A stretch of 13,917 nucleotides of DNA from Solirubrobacterales bacterium (GTDB lineage Bacteria > Actinomycetota > Thermoleophilia > Solirubrobacterales > 70-9), in the NCBI GenBank assembly GCA_030152505.1, contig JASLJO010000138.1, forward strand, positions 1 through 13,917, read 5' to 3'. Under the pieces are notes generated by a model. That model saw nothing but the letters and a program-made list of their open reading frames with translations, was not told the DNA's origin and made no database searches. Positions 1 through 6,626 of this stretch are shown here, one piece after another; the stretch's first letter is position 1; every line of letters starts with the position of its first letter. A program made the translations under genes and the position numbers.

Positions 1-1
1 G

Positions 2-733
2 ATCGGGGCGGGGGGGACCGTCGAACAGGAGACCCTCCACTTCGACCCCGCGGACGGCAGCCTGCACCCGCTGCGCTCGAAGGAGGAGGCTCACGACTAC
101 CGCTACTTCCCCGAGCCCGACCTGGTGCCGCTGGTGCCGACCGAGGCGATGCTGCGCGAGGCGCGTGAGTCCCTGCCGGAGCTGCCCGAGGCCCGCATGC
201 GGCGCTACGAGGACGAGCTGGGCCTCTCCGGCGAGAATGCCGCCCAGCTCGCCTCCGACCCCGAGGAAGCCGCTTATTTCGAGGCAGCCTGCGCGAATGC
301 CGGCGGCGCGGATGCGCAGACGATCGCCAACTGGGTGACTGGCGAGCTCGCCGCGGCCCTGCGCCAGGCCGACGGTGGCGCCGGTGTCGATTTGAGGGTC
401 GCACCGGAGGCGCTGGCGGCCCTGGTCGAAATGGTCGGCGAGAAAAAGATCTCCCACGGCAGCGGCAAGCAGGTGCTGGCGACTCTGGTCGCCGAGGGCG
501 GCGAGCCGGCTGAGATCGTCGAGCGCGAGGGCCTCGCCCAGATCTCCGACAGCGGCGAGCTCGAGTCGATCGTCGCCGCTGCGGTCGAGGCCAACCCCGA
601 CGCGGCCGAGCAGATCCGCTCCGGTAACCAGAAGGCGATCGGCGCGATCGTCGGCGCCGTGATGAAGGAGACCAAGGGCCGCGCCGACGGCGGCGAGGTC
701 AACCGCCTGATCAAGGAGAGGCTGGAGGTCTGA
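2..733 (+). CDS. gatB: Aspartyl/glutamyl-tRNA(Asn/Gln) amidotransferase subunit B, C-terminal part
   Basis: GatB is the tRNA-binding and kinase-like subunit of GatCAB, which converts Glu-tRNA(Gln) and Asp-tRNA(Asn) to the correct amidated forms in the cytoplasm. The frame is open from base 2, so the 5' half of the gene lies outside the window. Visible hallmarks are the signature RSKEEAHDYRYFPEPDL at the end of the catalytic cradle (about bases 76-126), a helical middle domain, and the C-terminal GatB/YqeY tail ending with SGNQKAIGAIVGAVMKETKG, which binds the tRNA elbow. The gene ends at TGA 731-733, at the position expected for the family. The frame stays open after this stop to 865 (see the next entry). 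Identification is secure; only the 5' truncation limits the annotation. Confidence 0.97.
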   Translation: MGAGGTVEQETLHFDPADGSLHPLRSKEEAHDYRYFPEPDLVPLVPTEAMLREARESLPELPEARMRRYEDELGLSGENAAQLASDPEEAAYFEAACANAGGADAQTIANWVTGELAAALRQADGGAGVDLRVAPEALAALVEMVGEKKISHGSGKQVLATLVAEGGEPAEIVEREGLAQISDSGELESIVAAAVEANPDAAEQIRSGNQKAIGAIVGAVMKETKGRADGGEVNRLIKERLEV

Positions 734-757
734 GGGTCGGGGGGAGAGTTTGTATCG

Positions 758-865
758 CTGGACGCTTATCTCGGCGTGGATAGCAATACAGCGGTGGTCC
801 TCGTGGCCAACGCGAGCATCGTGCGCGCGCTGATCGCGCTCGCGTCGAAGCTGGCGGATCGCTAG
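758..865 (+). CDS. Possible 35-codon small protein after gatB (tentative)
   Basis: A short frame in the same phase as gatB stays open from the gatB TGA to TAG 863-865. From a CTG at 758 it would encode 35 residues with a hydrophobic helix (TAVVLVANASIVRALIALAS) and a basic end (KLADR). A purine-rich GGGAGAG at 742-748 sits 9 bases before this CTG. GTG at 776 is the only other usable start and has no ribosome site. Third codon positions are strongly G/C in the second half, which favours coding, but there is no ATG and I recognise no family. It could be a membrane micropeptide, a decayed gene end, a stop-codon readthrough extension of GatB, or chance. Low confidence. Confidence 0.22.
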   Translation: MDAYLGVDSNTAVVLVANASIVRALIALASKLADR

Positions 866-883
866 AGGAGACACCGCAAAAGA

Positions 884-914
884 AACGGCCCCGGGGAATC
901 CACCCGGGGCCGTT
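884..914. terminator. Perfect 12-bp hairpin, intrinsic-type terminator
   Basis: The arms AACGGCCCCGGG (884-895) and CCCGGGGCCGTT (903-914) pair perfectly around a 7-base loop. On the + strand it lies downstream of gatB but is not followed by a T run. On the - strand the stem is followed by TTTCTTTT (complement of 876-883), a canonical intrinsic terminator shape. It can therefore end the gatB transcript as a hairpin-only (I-shaped) terminator and stop leftward antisense transcription efficiently. It also insulates the regulated promoter just downstream. Confidence 0.75.
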
Positions 915-987
915 CAACTGCGGATAGCAAAACCGATTGAAACTTTAGCGCTTCACACGGCAACCGCTTTCCACGTGCCTTTCGTAA

Positions 988-1010
988 CTTTGTAACAAGT
1001 TGTTACAAAG
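988..1010. promoter_or_regulatory. 23-base perfect palindrome, candidate operator of the NADH dehydrogenase gene
   Basis: The half-site CTTTGTAACAA (988-998) is repeated inverted as TTGTTACAAAG (1000-1010) around a single central G at 999. It is AT-rich in a very GC-rich region. It spans the likely -35 area and ends 3 bases before the predicted -10 box, so a bound protein would block RNA polymerase. An additional GTAAC at 985-989 precedes it in direct orientation. The size and symmetry fit a homodimeric helix-turn-helix repressor such as a TetR or MarR type. The TTGT/ACAA outer ends recall Rex sites, but the spacing is odd and the TGTGA core is missing. The regulator is not encoded in this window. 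Confidence 0.7.
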
Positions 1011-1013
1011 TGC

Positions 1014-1019
1014 TAGATT
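1014..1019 (+). promoter_or_regulatory. -10 box (TAGATT) for a leaderless NDH-2 mRNA
   Basis: TAGATT fits the actinobacterial TAnnnT -10 consensus. It ends 6 bases before the ATG at 1026, so transcription would begin at or next to the start codon. There is no Shine-Dalgarno sequence in the bases before the ATG, which supports a leaderless mRNA. A weak -35 candidate TTGTAA (990-995) lies 18 bases upstream, inside the palindrome. Confidence 0.6.
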
Positions 1020-1025
1020 TGACCT

Positions 1026-2333
1026 ATGGCCTGGAACGTCGTCATCGCCGGTGGTGGATTCGGTGGGGCGATGGCGGCTCGGGAGTTGGAGCGGATCATG
1101 CCGCGGCAGTCGGCGCGGCTCACCCTGGTCAACGACGTCAACTTCATGCTCTACACCCCCTTCCTGCCAGAGGCGGCCGCGGGGACGCTGGAGCCACGGC
1201 ACGTGGTGACGCCGCTGCGCGAGATCCTCAGGCGGACCTACCTGCGGCTCGGCGCCGTCTCCGGACACGACCCGACCCGGCACACGATCACGCTGCGCAC
1301 GCGCGAAGGCGACACCGAGGAGCTTCCCTACGACCAGCTCCTGCTGGCGCTCGGCTCGGTCTCGCGGGTGCTGCCGGTGCCGGGCCTCTCGGAGCACGCC
1401 ATCGGCTTCAAAAGTCTCGCCGACGCTATCTGGCTGCGCAACCACGTGGTCGAGACGCTGGAGGCGGCCAACGCCAGCGATGATCCGGCGCGCCGCGACG
1501 AGCTGCTCACCTATGTCTTCGTCGGCGGTGGATACGCTGGCCTCGAGGCCCTTGCCGAGCTGCAGGACTTCGCCGCCGACGCGATGGAGAGCTACCCGCG
1601 TGCCCGCCTGCACGGCATGCGCTGGGTCTTGGTCGAGGCGGCCGGCCGGGTCCTCCCCGAGATCGACGCCGGCCTCGCCGACTACGCGCTGCGGCAGCTG
1701 CGCGGGCGTGGCATCGACATCCGCCTGGAGACGACGCTGGAGGAGGTGACGGCGGACCGCGCGCGCCTTTCCAGCGGCGAGACGCTGCCGACCCGTACGG
1801 TCGTCTGGACGGCGGGGGTGGCGCCTCACCCCAGTTTGCGACGACTCAACCTGCCGCTCGACGAGCGCGGCCGGGTGCCGGTCGACGACCACCTGCGAGT
1901 GCAGGGTGCCGACTCGGTCTGGGCAATCGGCGACTGCGCCGCGGCGCCTGACCCGCGCGGGGGCCTCTGTCCACCGACCGCGCAGCACGCCGTCCGCCAG
2001 GGACCTGTCGCCGCGCGCAACATCGCCGCCGAGCTGGGGGTCGGCACGGCGCGGCGCTTCGAGTACCGCGGCAATGCCTCCTTCGTCAATCTCGGCCGCT
2101 ACAAGGCCGTCGGCAGGGTCGGCGGGCGCAAGTTCAGGGGCTTCCCGGCCTGGTGGATGGCTCGCACTTACCACATGAGCCAGATCCCGGGCGTGGCCCG
2201 CAAGGTACGCGCGGTGATCGACTGGACCGCCAGCCTGCCGTTCCGTCGGGACCTAGCCGAGGTCGGCTCGATTGGGCATCCGCGGCGACTGGGAGAGACA
2301 ATGGAGCCGTGGGATTCGAGTACCTCTTCATAG
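1026..2333 (+). CDS. ndh: Type II NADH dehydrogenase (NDH-2), NADH:menaquinone oxidoreductase
   Basis: This is a 435-residue single-subunit, non-proton-pumping NADH dehydrogenase that passes electrons from NADH through FAD to membrane quinone (menaquinone in actinobacteria). The N-terminal FAD-binding Rossmann motif GGGFGG is at residues 8-13, followed by the family segment LYTPFLPEAAAGTLEPRH. The second (NADH) dinucleotide fold has VGGGYAGLE at 166-174. The FAD-contacting WAIGDCA is at about 299-305, and the quinone-site motif TAQHA is at 318-322. The C-terminal part (WWMARTYHMSQIPG onward) is the amphipathic membrane anchor typical of the family. ATG 1026 is chosen because the Rossmann strand begins at once and a -10 box sits 6 bases upstream. 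The perfect palindrome before it suggests repression. The 3' end overlaps the next gene by 25 bases. A general FAD/NAD(P)H disulfide-family oxidoreductase is less likely. Confidence 0.93.
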   Translation: MAWNVVIAGGGFGGAMAARELERIMPRQSARLTLVNDVNFMLYTPFLPEAAAGTLEPRHVVTPLREILRRTYLRLGAVSGHDPTRHTITLRTREGDTEELPYDQLLLALGSVSRVLPVPGLSEHAIGFKSLADAIWLRNHVVETLEAANASDDPARRDELLTYVFVGGGYAGLEALAELQDFAADAMESYPRARLHGMRWVLVEAAGRVLPEIDAGLADYALRQLRGRGIDIRLETTLEEVTADRARLSSGETLPTRTVVWTAGVAPHPSLRRLNLPLDERGRVPVDDHLRVQGADSVWAIGDCAAAPDPRGGLCPPTAQHAVRQGPVAARNIAAELGVGTARRFEYRGNASFVNLGRYKAVGRVGGRKFRGFPAWWMARTYHMSQIPGVARKVRAVIDWTASLPFRRDLAEVGSIGHPRRLGETMEPWDSSTSS

Positions 2334-2593
2334 CGGCGCTCTTCGGCCTCGCAACCGCGATCATCGGCAGGGCCAAGGGCAGCTCGTTCTGGCTCTGGCT
2401 GCTGATCGGCGCCGTGCTGCCGCCTCTCGGCCTGATCGCCGTCGTCCTCTACCGCCGCGAGAAGGACGAACCGGAACGCCAGTGCCCGAGCTGCCACAAG
2501 GCGGTCAAGCTCTACGTCCAGGTCTGCCCCCGCTGCGGGACCGACCTCTACCTGCCCGATCCGGCCGCGGTTCGGCATCCAGGAGCTGAATAG
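2309..2593 (+). CDS. Small membrane protein with C-terminal zinc ribbon
   Basis: The 94-residue product has two hydrophobic segments (about residues 5-20 and 27-48) separated by a short GRAKGSS turn. A soluble tail follows with a zinc-ribbon signature, CPSC at 59-62 and CPRC at 73-76, spaced by ten residues. The GTG at 2309 is the best start: the frame is open further upstream, but that part is the shadow of ndh, and the first residues (VGFEYLFIAALFG) lead straight into the membrane segment. A weak GGGAGAG site lies at 2291-2297. It overlaps the ndh 3' end by 25 bases, so the two are probably translated together. Similar small proteins are widespread in bacteria and uncharacterised. A link to NDH-2 at the membrane is only suggested by the overlap. 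Confidence 0.8.
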   Translation: MGFEYLFIAALFGLATAIIGRAKGSSFWLWLLIGAVLPPLGLIAVVLYRREKDEPERQCPSCHKAVKLYVQVCPRCGTDLYLPDPAAVRHPGAE

Positions 2594-2634
2594 AGGAGCC
2601 GGGCCGCGGGTAGAGGCCGGGCGACACTCTGACG

Positions 2635-2639
2635 AGGAG
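2635..2639 (+). promoter_or_regulatory. Ribosome binding site AGGAG before the sugar dehydrogenase
   Basis: AGGAG lies 5 bases before GTG 2645 and decides the start between the overlapping GTGTG codons at 2643 and 2645; only 2645 is in frame with the signal peptide. Confidence 0.7.
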
Positions 2640-2644
2640 ATCGT

Positions 2645-4135
2645 GTGCGAGGGATTCTGAAAGTTGCCGGGCTGGCAACGTTGCTCCTGCTCCTGCCGGC
2701 TGCCGGTGCATCCGCCGCCGCGCTTCAGCCGGTCGGCGAATTCGAACAGCCGATCTTCGTCACCTCCAATCCGGCAAACCCAAACGACCTCTTCGTCGTC
2801 GAGCGCCAGGGGCGGGTCGTACGCCTGGCGGGCGGCGTCAAAAGCGTCTTCGCTGATCTAACCGACCTCGTCAGCTGCTGCGAAAGCGAGCGCGGCCTGC
2901 TCTCGATCGCTCTGGCACCGGACTTCGACGCGTCGGGTCGCTTCTACGCCGCCTACGCCGGAAAGCCCGCGGCCGGCGGCGCCGAAGGAGACGTGCATGT
3001 CGATGCGTTCCGCCACGATGGCGCGACGCTTGTCCGCGAACCGCTCTTCTCGGTAGCGCACTCGATCAACGCAAACCACAACGGCGGCCAGCTCGAGTTC
3101 GGCCCGGACGGCTTCCTCTACGTCTCAACGGGCGACGGTGGCGGCGGAGGCGACCCGTTCGAAAGCGGCCAGGACCTCGGCAGCCTGCTCGGCAAGATCC
3201 TGCGGATCGAGCCGCGAGCCGGCGCCGAACCGCAGATATGGAGCTACGGGTTGAGAAATCCCTGGCGCTTCTCCTTCGACCGGGCGAACGGCGACATGGC
3301 GATCGCCGACGTCGGCCAGAACGCGCGTGAGGAGGTCGATGTCGCCCCGAGCCCGGCGCCGGGCGTCGTCGGCGGCCAGGGCGTCAACTATGGCTGGAAC
3401 TGCCGCGAGGGCTTCATCCCCTACACCGACCCGGGCGAAAGCTGCAGCGGCGCGAGCGGTTTCACCGACCCCGTCTTCGACTACCCCCACGAAGACCCCG
3501 AAGACCCCGAAGACGGCAGCGCTCATGGCTGTGCGATCACCGGCGGCTATGTGGTGCGCGATCCGAGCCTCGGCGACCTGTACGGCCGCTATCTGTATGC
3601 GGACTTCTGCCTCGGTCAGATTCGCTCACTCCTTCTACCTGCAGGCGACGACCGATCCGAGGGACTCAGCGTCGCCAACCCGGTTTCCTTCGGAGAAGAC
3701 TCCTGCGGTCGTCTCTATGTGGTCTCCCAGGGTGGGGCGGTGTACCGATTCGTGGGAGCGGCTCCGGCTGAATGCGCTGCAAGCTCTGCGGGCCCGATCG
3801 TCTCTGCCACCGTCCCGAATCCGCTGAGGCTCGGCGGCGACCCCCAGGTCAAGCGCAGGAGAGCGCATGTGGCGCTGCGGGTGAAACGACGGTCGTCGCC
3901 GACGCGGTTGAAGTTGGCTCTCACTGTCCGCGTGACGCCCTGCTCCGGCCACGCTGGAGCCCCGGTTCGGCTCCAGCGCGGCGGGCGGCCGTTCAGGGCT
4001 GGGCGCCTGAGCGATCGCTGCACCGCCCGCTTCCATTGCGCGGTCTCGCATCGATCGACGTTCCGGGCGGTCCTTTTAGACGGGAACTACCGCAGCCAGG
4101 TGCGAACGATCGCGTTGGCGAAGCCGAGGCCGTAG
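2645..4135 (+). CDS. Secreted PQQ-dependent sugar dehydrogenase (GSDH/sorbosone dehydrogenase family)
   Basis: This 496-residue exported beta-propeller enzyme is of the soluble glucose/aldose dehydrogenase family, which oxidises sugars with pyrroloquinoline quinone. Residues 1-26 form a signal peptide (hydrophobic LATLLLLLPAAG, then an AxA-type site). Core motifs are ERGLLSIALAPDF (82-94), HNGGQLEFGPDGFLYVSTGDGG (145-166) with the putative catalytic His145, GKILRI (183-188), YGLRNPWRFSFD (201-212) and DVGQNAREEV (222-231). A loop at 283-291 carries a triple EDP-type repeat encoded by 9-base DNA repeats. After about residue 375 comes a basic C-terminal extension rich in Arg, with three cysteines, that is not part of the catalytic domain and may be a small beta domain for wall attachment. 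No PQQ synthesis gene is visible, so the cofactor must be made elsewhere or scavenged. The last 49 bases overlap the convergent glycosyltransferase gene. Substrate is unknown. Confidence 0.88.
   Translation: MRGILKVAGLATLLLLLPAAGASAAALQPVGEFEQPIFVTSNPANPNDLFVVERQGRVVRLAGGVKSVFADLTDLVSCCESERGLLSIALAPDFDASGRFYAAYAGKPAAGGAEGDVHVDAFRHDGATLVREPLFSVAHSINANHNGGQLEFGPDGFLYVSTGDGGGGGDPFESGQDLGSLLGKILRIEPRAGAEPQIWSYGLRNPWRFSFDRANGDMAIADVGQNAREEVDVAPSPAPGVVGGQGVNYGWNCREGFIPYTDPGESCSGASGFTDPVFDYPHEDPEDPEDGSAHGCAITGGYVVRDPSLGDLYGRYLYADFCLGQIRSLLLPAGDDRSEGLSVANPVSFGEDSCGRLYVVSQGGAVYRFVGAAPAECAASSAGPIVSATVPNPLRLGGDPQVKRRRAHVALRVKRRSSPTRLKLALTVRVTPCSGHAGAPVRLQRGGRPFRAGRLSDRCTARFHCAVSHRSTFRAVLLDGNYRSQVRTIALAKPRP
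3491..3517 (+). repeat. Three 9-base direct repeats inside the sugar dehydrogenase gene
   Basis: GAAGACCCC occurs at 3491-3499 and 3500-3508, followed by a degenerate copy GAAGACGGC at 3509-3517. It encodes an acidic EDP-EDP-EDG loop just before the conserved AITGGYV strand of the propeller. It looks like a small replication-slippage expansion in a surface loop. Confidence 0.75.
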
Positions 4136-5157
4136 CGGGCGACGGCGGGCTTCTTCGAGTGGCCGTGGAGGCGCTTGGCGACGGTCACCGGCACCTCCTT
4201 GGCGGGCACACCACGCTTGATCGCCTCGATCATGAACTCGGAGGTGTGGAACTGCTCTTGGCGCAGGACGAGCTGGGGCAGGACAGTGGCGCGCACGGCG
4301 CGGTAGCCGTTGGAGCAGTCGCTGACCTTGGTCCGGGTGATGAAGGAGACCAGGCGGTTGAAGAAGACGATGCCGAGCTCACGGGCGAAATGGTTGTCGT
4401 CAGCCTTGCCGAGCACGCGCGAGCCGTGGGCGACGTCGACCTCGCCGTCGAGCACCGGCTTCACCAGGCGTTCCATCTCCGAAGGCAGGTGCTGGCCGTC
4501 GGCGTCGAGCGTAACCACGATCTCGGCGCCGGAGTCTGCCATCAGCCGGTAGCCGGTGCGCAGGGCCGCGCCGCCACCACGGTTGATCACGTGGCGGGCG
4601 ACGATCGCACCGTGCTTGGCGGCGACGTCACCGGTGCCGTCGCGCGAGCCGTCGTCGACGACCAGGACCGCGGTGGCGACGCCGCATACCTCGCTCGGCA
4701 TCAGGTCGAGCACCTGGCCGACGTTCTCGGCCTCGTTGAACGCGGGGACGAGGATCGCCACCTTGCCGCGAAAGCGCTCGGGCAGCTTCGCCTGGCGGAA
4801 CTCCTCCCAAGCGAGCCCCTCGAGCACGGCTGAGAGCTGGCGCGAGTTGCGTGCCGCCTGCGACAGCGCCCGCAGGATCAGGAGGAAGAGGATGAAGATC
4901 GAGAAGACGGCGAGGCCGAGGATGCGGCCGCCATTGCCCTTGTCGAAGGAGAAGGCGGAAAGCAGCTTGTCGGTCAGCTCGGTCCCAGAGACGATCGCCA
5001 AGCCGAGGCCGACCAGCAAGAGGATCAGCACGTCGACGTTGCGCAGCGCCCGCCGGCGCAGGATCGCGTAGGCGACGATCGCCGCGGCGACGACGAGACC
5101 GGTGGCGCGCAGCGCCGTCAGCTCTGAGGGGAAGATCCCGGCCTGGACCATGATCAA
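4087..5157 (-). CDS. Family 2 glycosyltransferase with N-terminal membrane region (DPM1-like)
   Basis: The 356-residue protein joins an N-terminal membrane part resembling DUF2304 (helices at about 17-35, 42-57 and 79-97) to a GT2 catalytic domain of the dolichyl/polyprenyl-phosphate mannose synthase type. GT-A hallmarks are AILVPAFNEAENV (134-146), DDGS (168-171), NRGGGAALRTGY (192-203), the metal-binding DADGQ (218-222), and SDCSNGYRAVR (279-289). Such enzymes move a sugar from a nucleotide donor to a lipid phosphate on the cytoplasmic face, giving the donor for GT-C enzymes. It lies 58 bases downstream of one such GT-C gene on the same strand, which fits. TTG 5157 has a GGAG 8 bases upstream; ATG 5151, two codons later, is the alternative. 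Its 3' end overlaps the convergent sugar dehydrogenase gene by 49 bases. The sugar is unknown. Confidence 0.88.
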   Translation of the reverse strand: MIMVQAGIFPSELTALRATGLVVAAAIVAYAILRRRALRNVDVLILLLVGLGLAIVSGTELTDKLLSAFSFDKGNGGRILGLAVFSIFILFLLILRALSQAARNSRQLSAVLEGLAWEEFRQAKLPERFRGKVAILVPAFNEAENVGQVLDLMPSEVCGVATAVLVVDDGSRDGTGDVAAKHGAIVARHVINRGGGAALRTGYRLMADSGAEIVVTLDADGQHLPSEMERLVKPVLDGEVDVAHGSRVLGKADDNHFARELGIVFFNRLVSFITRTKVSDCSNGYRAVRATVLPQLVLRQEQFHTSEFMIEAIKRGVPAKEVPVTVAKRLHGHSKKPAVARYGLGFANAIVRTWLR

Positions 5158-5215
5158 GTTTCGCGCTCCGCTCCCGGCACGAAGAAACAGACATGCACGC
5201 TTGGTCGCTCCGCGC

Positions 5216-6535
5216 TCATCGGCGGCTGGAGGATACGGCCGCGCCCGCCCTTGCCAGGGCCACGCCGGCGAGCGGAAAGATCAGCGTCATCAGGATCTCG
5301 TTGCGGCGCGGCGCGGCAAGCGAGGCGGCTCCCACCGCGGTGACGAGGGCGATCGGGGTCGCCATCGCGACCAACTCCCACCAGCGACGGCGCAGCGCCA
5401 GCAGGCCGAGGCCCGCCAGGCCGAGCAGCACCAGCAGCACCTGGACGACCCGCCCGGCGGAGGATTCCATCGCTTCGCCGACGCCGGCGCTCCACATCCG
5501 CCAGACCTTGCGCACGGTCATCGCCAGGTAGCCGAGCGGGTCTTCGCCGAAGAACTTGGAGAAGTTCTGCTTGCCAATCTTGCCCAGGGCCGAGTCGCGC
5601 GGCAGTTGCGGATAGCGCGCGGCGACGCGGTCGAAGAGCGGCGTCGGGTCCACCCGTTCGAGTGCTTCGGAGTCCGGCGGCAGGTCGCGGTGCAGGTAAC
5701 GCGCGGCGAGGCGCGCCTTTACCCGCTGGTATTCGCCGTCAGCGGGCAGGAAGGTGCCGACGTAGAGCGCCTTGCCGCCCCCGGTCGAGATCGGCACGGT
5801 GCGGTCGAGGACGACCTGGTTGTGGATCGTCCAGGGGACGATCGGGACGAGCAGGGCAGCAAGGGCGAGGGCGGCCCCGGCGAGGCCCGGCCACCAGCCC
5901 CGCTCGCGGCCGAGGCGGATCGCGGCGAGAACGACGAAGGCGATGCCCACCGGCAGGTAGTCGGGCCGGATCAGCGCCGTGAGGCCGAAGAGAAAGCCGG
6001 GGAGGAGCCAGGCTCGCAGGCGCTCCCGTTCGCTCGCCCAGAGGAACGCGAGGACTGCCGCAGGCAGGGTGAAGATGGCCGGGGGCTCGCTGTACAGAGC
6101 ACCGGTCGAATGGATGAAGGGGGGGTAGACGGCAACACCAAGAGCGGCGATCAGGCCGGCGGGGCGACAATTGAGGCGCCGGCCGAGCAGATACACGGTG
6201 ACGATCGCCGCCAGGCCGAGCAGAAGCTCGACTATGCGGGCGGTGCCTTCGCGTGGGCTGGCGGTCGCGTGGAAGGCCGCGGCGTAGAGGAGGGGGGCGC
6301 CGGGGGACCAGTCGCTTGCGTCGTCAAAGTTCGGCCCGCCGTAGCTGCCTTCCTCGTAGAGGGACTTGGAAAGGGCGTAGTAAGCGTGAGCGTCGTCGCC
6401 CGGCGACCCCAGCGGCTCAACCACGCGGTAGGCGCGCAGGCCGAAGCCGAGCGCCAGTATCGCCGCCAGCAGGATCAGCGTCGTCTTCCCGTGGCGCTCG
6501 GGCAGTGCCCGGATCCGAATCCCGATCGCGTTCAA
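5216..6535 (-). CDS. ArnT/PMT-like GT-C membrane glycosyltransferase, paralog 1
   Basis: The 439-residue polytopic protein has about ten hydrophobic segments and the layout of the PMT_2/ArnT-like GT-C superfamily. These enzymes transfer a sugar from a lipid-phosphate donor on the outer face of the cytoplasmic membrane. The first external loop carries GDDAHAYY (D47/D48), the place of the catalytic acid of GT-C enzymes. Later landmarks are YLLGRRLNCRPAGLIAAL, the motif PWTIHN, and VPISTGGGKALYVGTFLP before a large external domain. It is clearly a paralog of the gene at 6976-8277, sharing PISTGGG and the surrounding blocks. The start is TTG 6535, the first start after an in-frame TAG. It has no Shine-Dalgarno but a -10-like TAGCCT 9 bases upstream. 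It probably forms an operon with the downstream GT2. Acceptor and sugar cannot be told. Confidence 0.85.
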   Translation of the reverse strand: MNAIGIRIRALPERHGKTTLILLAAILALGFGLRAYRVVEPLGSPGDDAHAYYALSKSLYEEGSYGGPNFDDASDWSPGAPLLYAAAFHATASPREGTARIVELLLGLAAIVTVYLLGRRLNCRPAGLIAALGVAVYPPFIHSTGALYSEPPAIFTLPAAVLAFLWASERERLRAWLLPGFLFGLTALIRPDYLPVGIAFVVLAAIRLGRERGWWPGLAGAALALAALLVPIVPWTIHNQVVLDRTVPISTGGGKALYVGTFLPADGEYQRVKARLAARYLHRDLPPDSEALERVDPTPLFDRVAARYPQLPRDSALGKIGKQNFSKFFGEDPLGYLAMTVRKVWRMWSAGVGEAMESSAGRVVQVLLVLLGLAGLGLLALRRRWWELVAMATPIALVTAVGAASLAAPRRNEILMTLIFPLAGVALARAGAAVSSSRR

Positions 6536-6544
6536 GGCCGGATC

Positions 6545-6550
6545 AGGCTA
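6545..6550 (-). promoter_or_regulatory. Candidate -10 box (TAGCCT) for the GT-C/GT2 pair
   Basis: TAGCCT on the - strand matches TAnnnT and ends 9 bases before TTG 6535. No ribosome site is visible, so the mRNA would have almost no leader. No clear -35 is seen. The same 91-base gap must also hold the promoter of the divergent secreted-protein gene. Confidence 0.35.
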
Positions 6551-6626
6551 TCCGCCGCAAGGGCGTAGGACCTGCGCGTCGAAGAATCCCGGGCAAATCC
6601 CGCCCGTCTGGAAGGAGACCCGACCG

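Noticed and set aside
988..1010. Rex or KstR operator
   Set aside because: The palindrome lacks the TGTGA core and even spacing of Rex sites. The AACnnGTT core of KstR occurs but is off-centre, so naming the regulator is not justified.
945..2174. Long - strand open frame (409 codons) opposite ndh
   Set aside because: It is the antisense shadow of a high-GC gene. Its translation is rich in Arg, Ala and Asp with no domain, whereas the + strand frame has complete NDH-2 motifs.
3772..4833. + strand frame (353 codons) bridging the sugar dehydrogenase and GT2
   Set aside because: It is a shadow of both genes in a different phase. I considered it as a frameshifted continuation of the dehydrogenase, but that tail already reads on naturally to its own stop at 4135.
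5102..6568. + strand open frame (488 codons) opposite the GT genes
   Set aside because: It is an Arg/Gly/Ala/Glu-rich shadow with no hydrophobic pattern; the - strand has the GT-C membrane protein.
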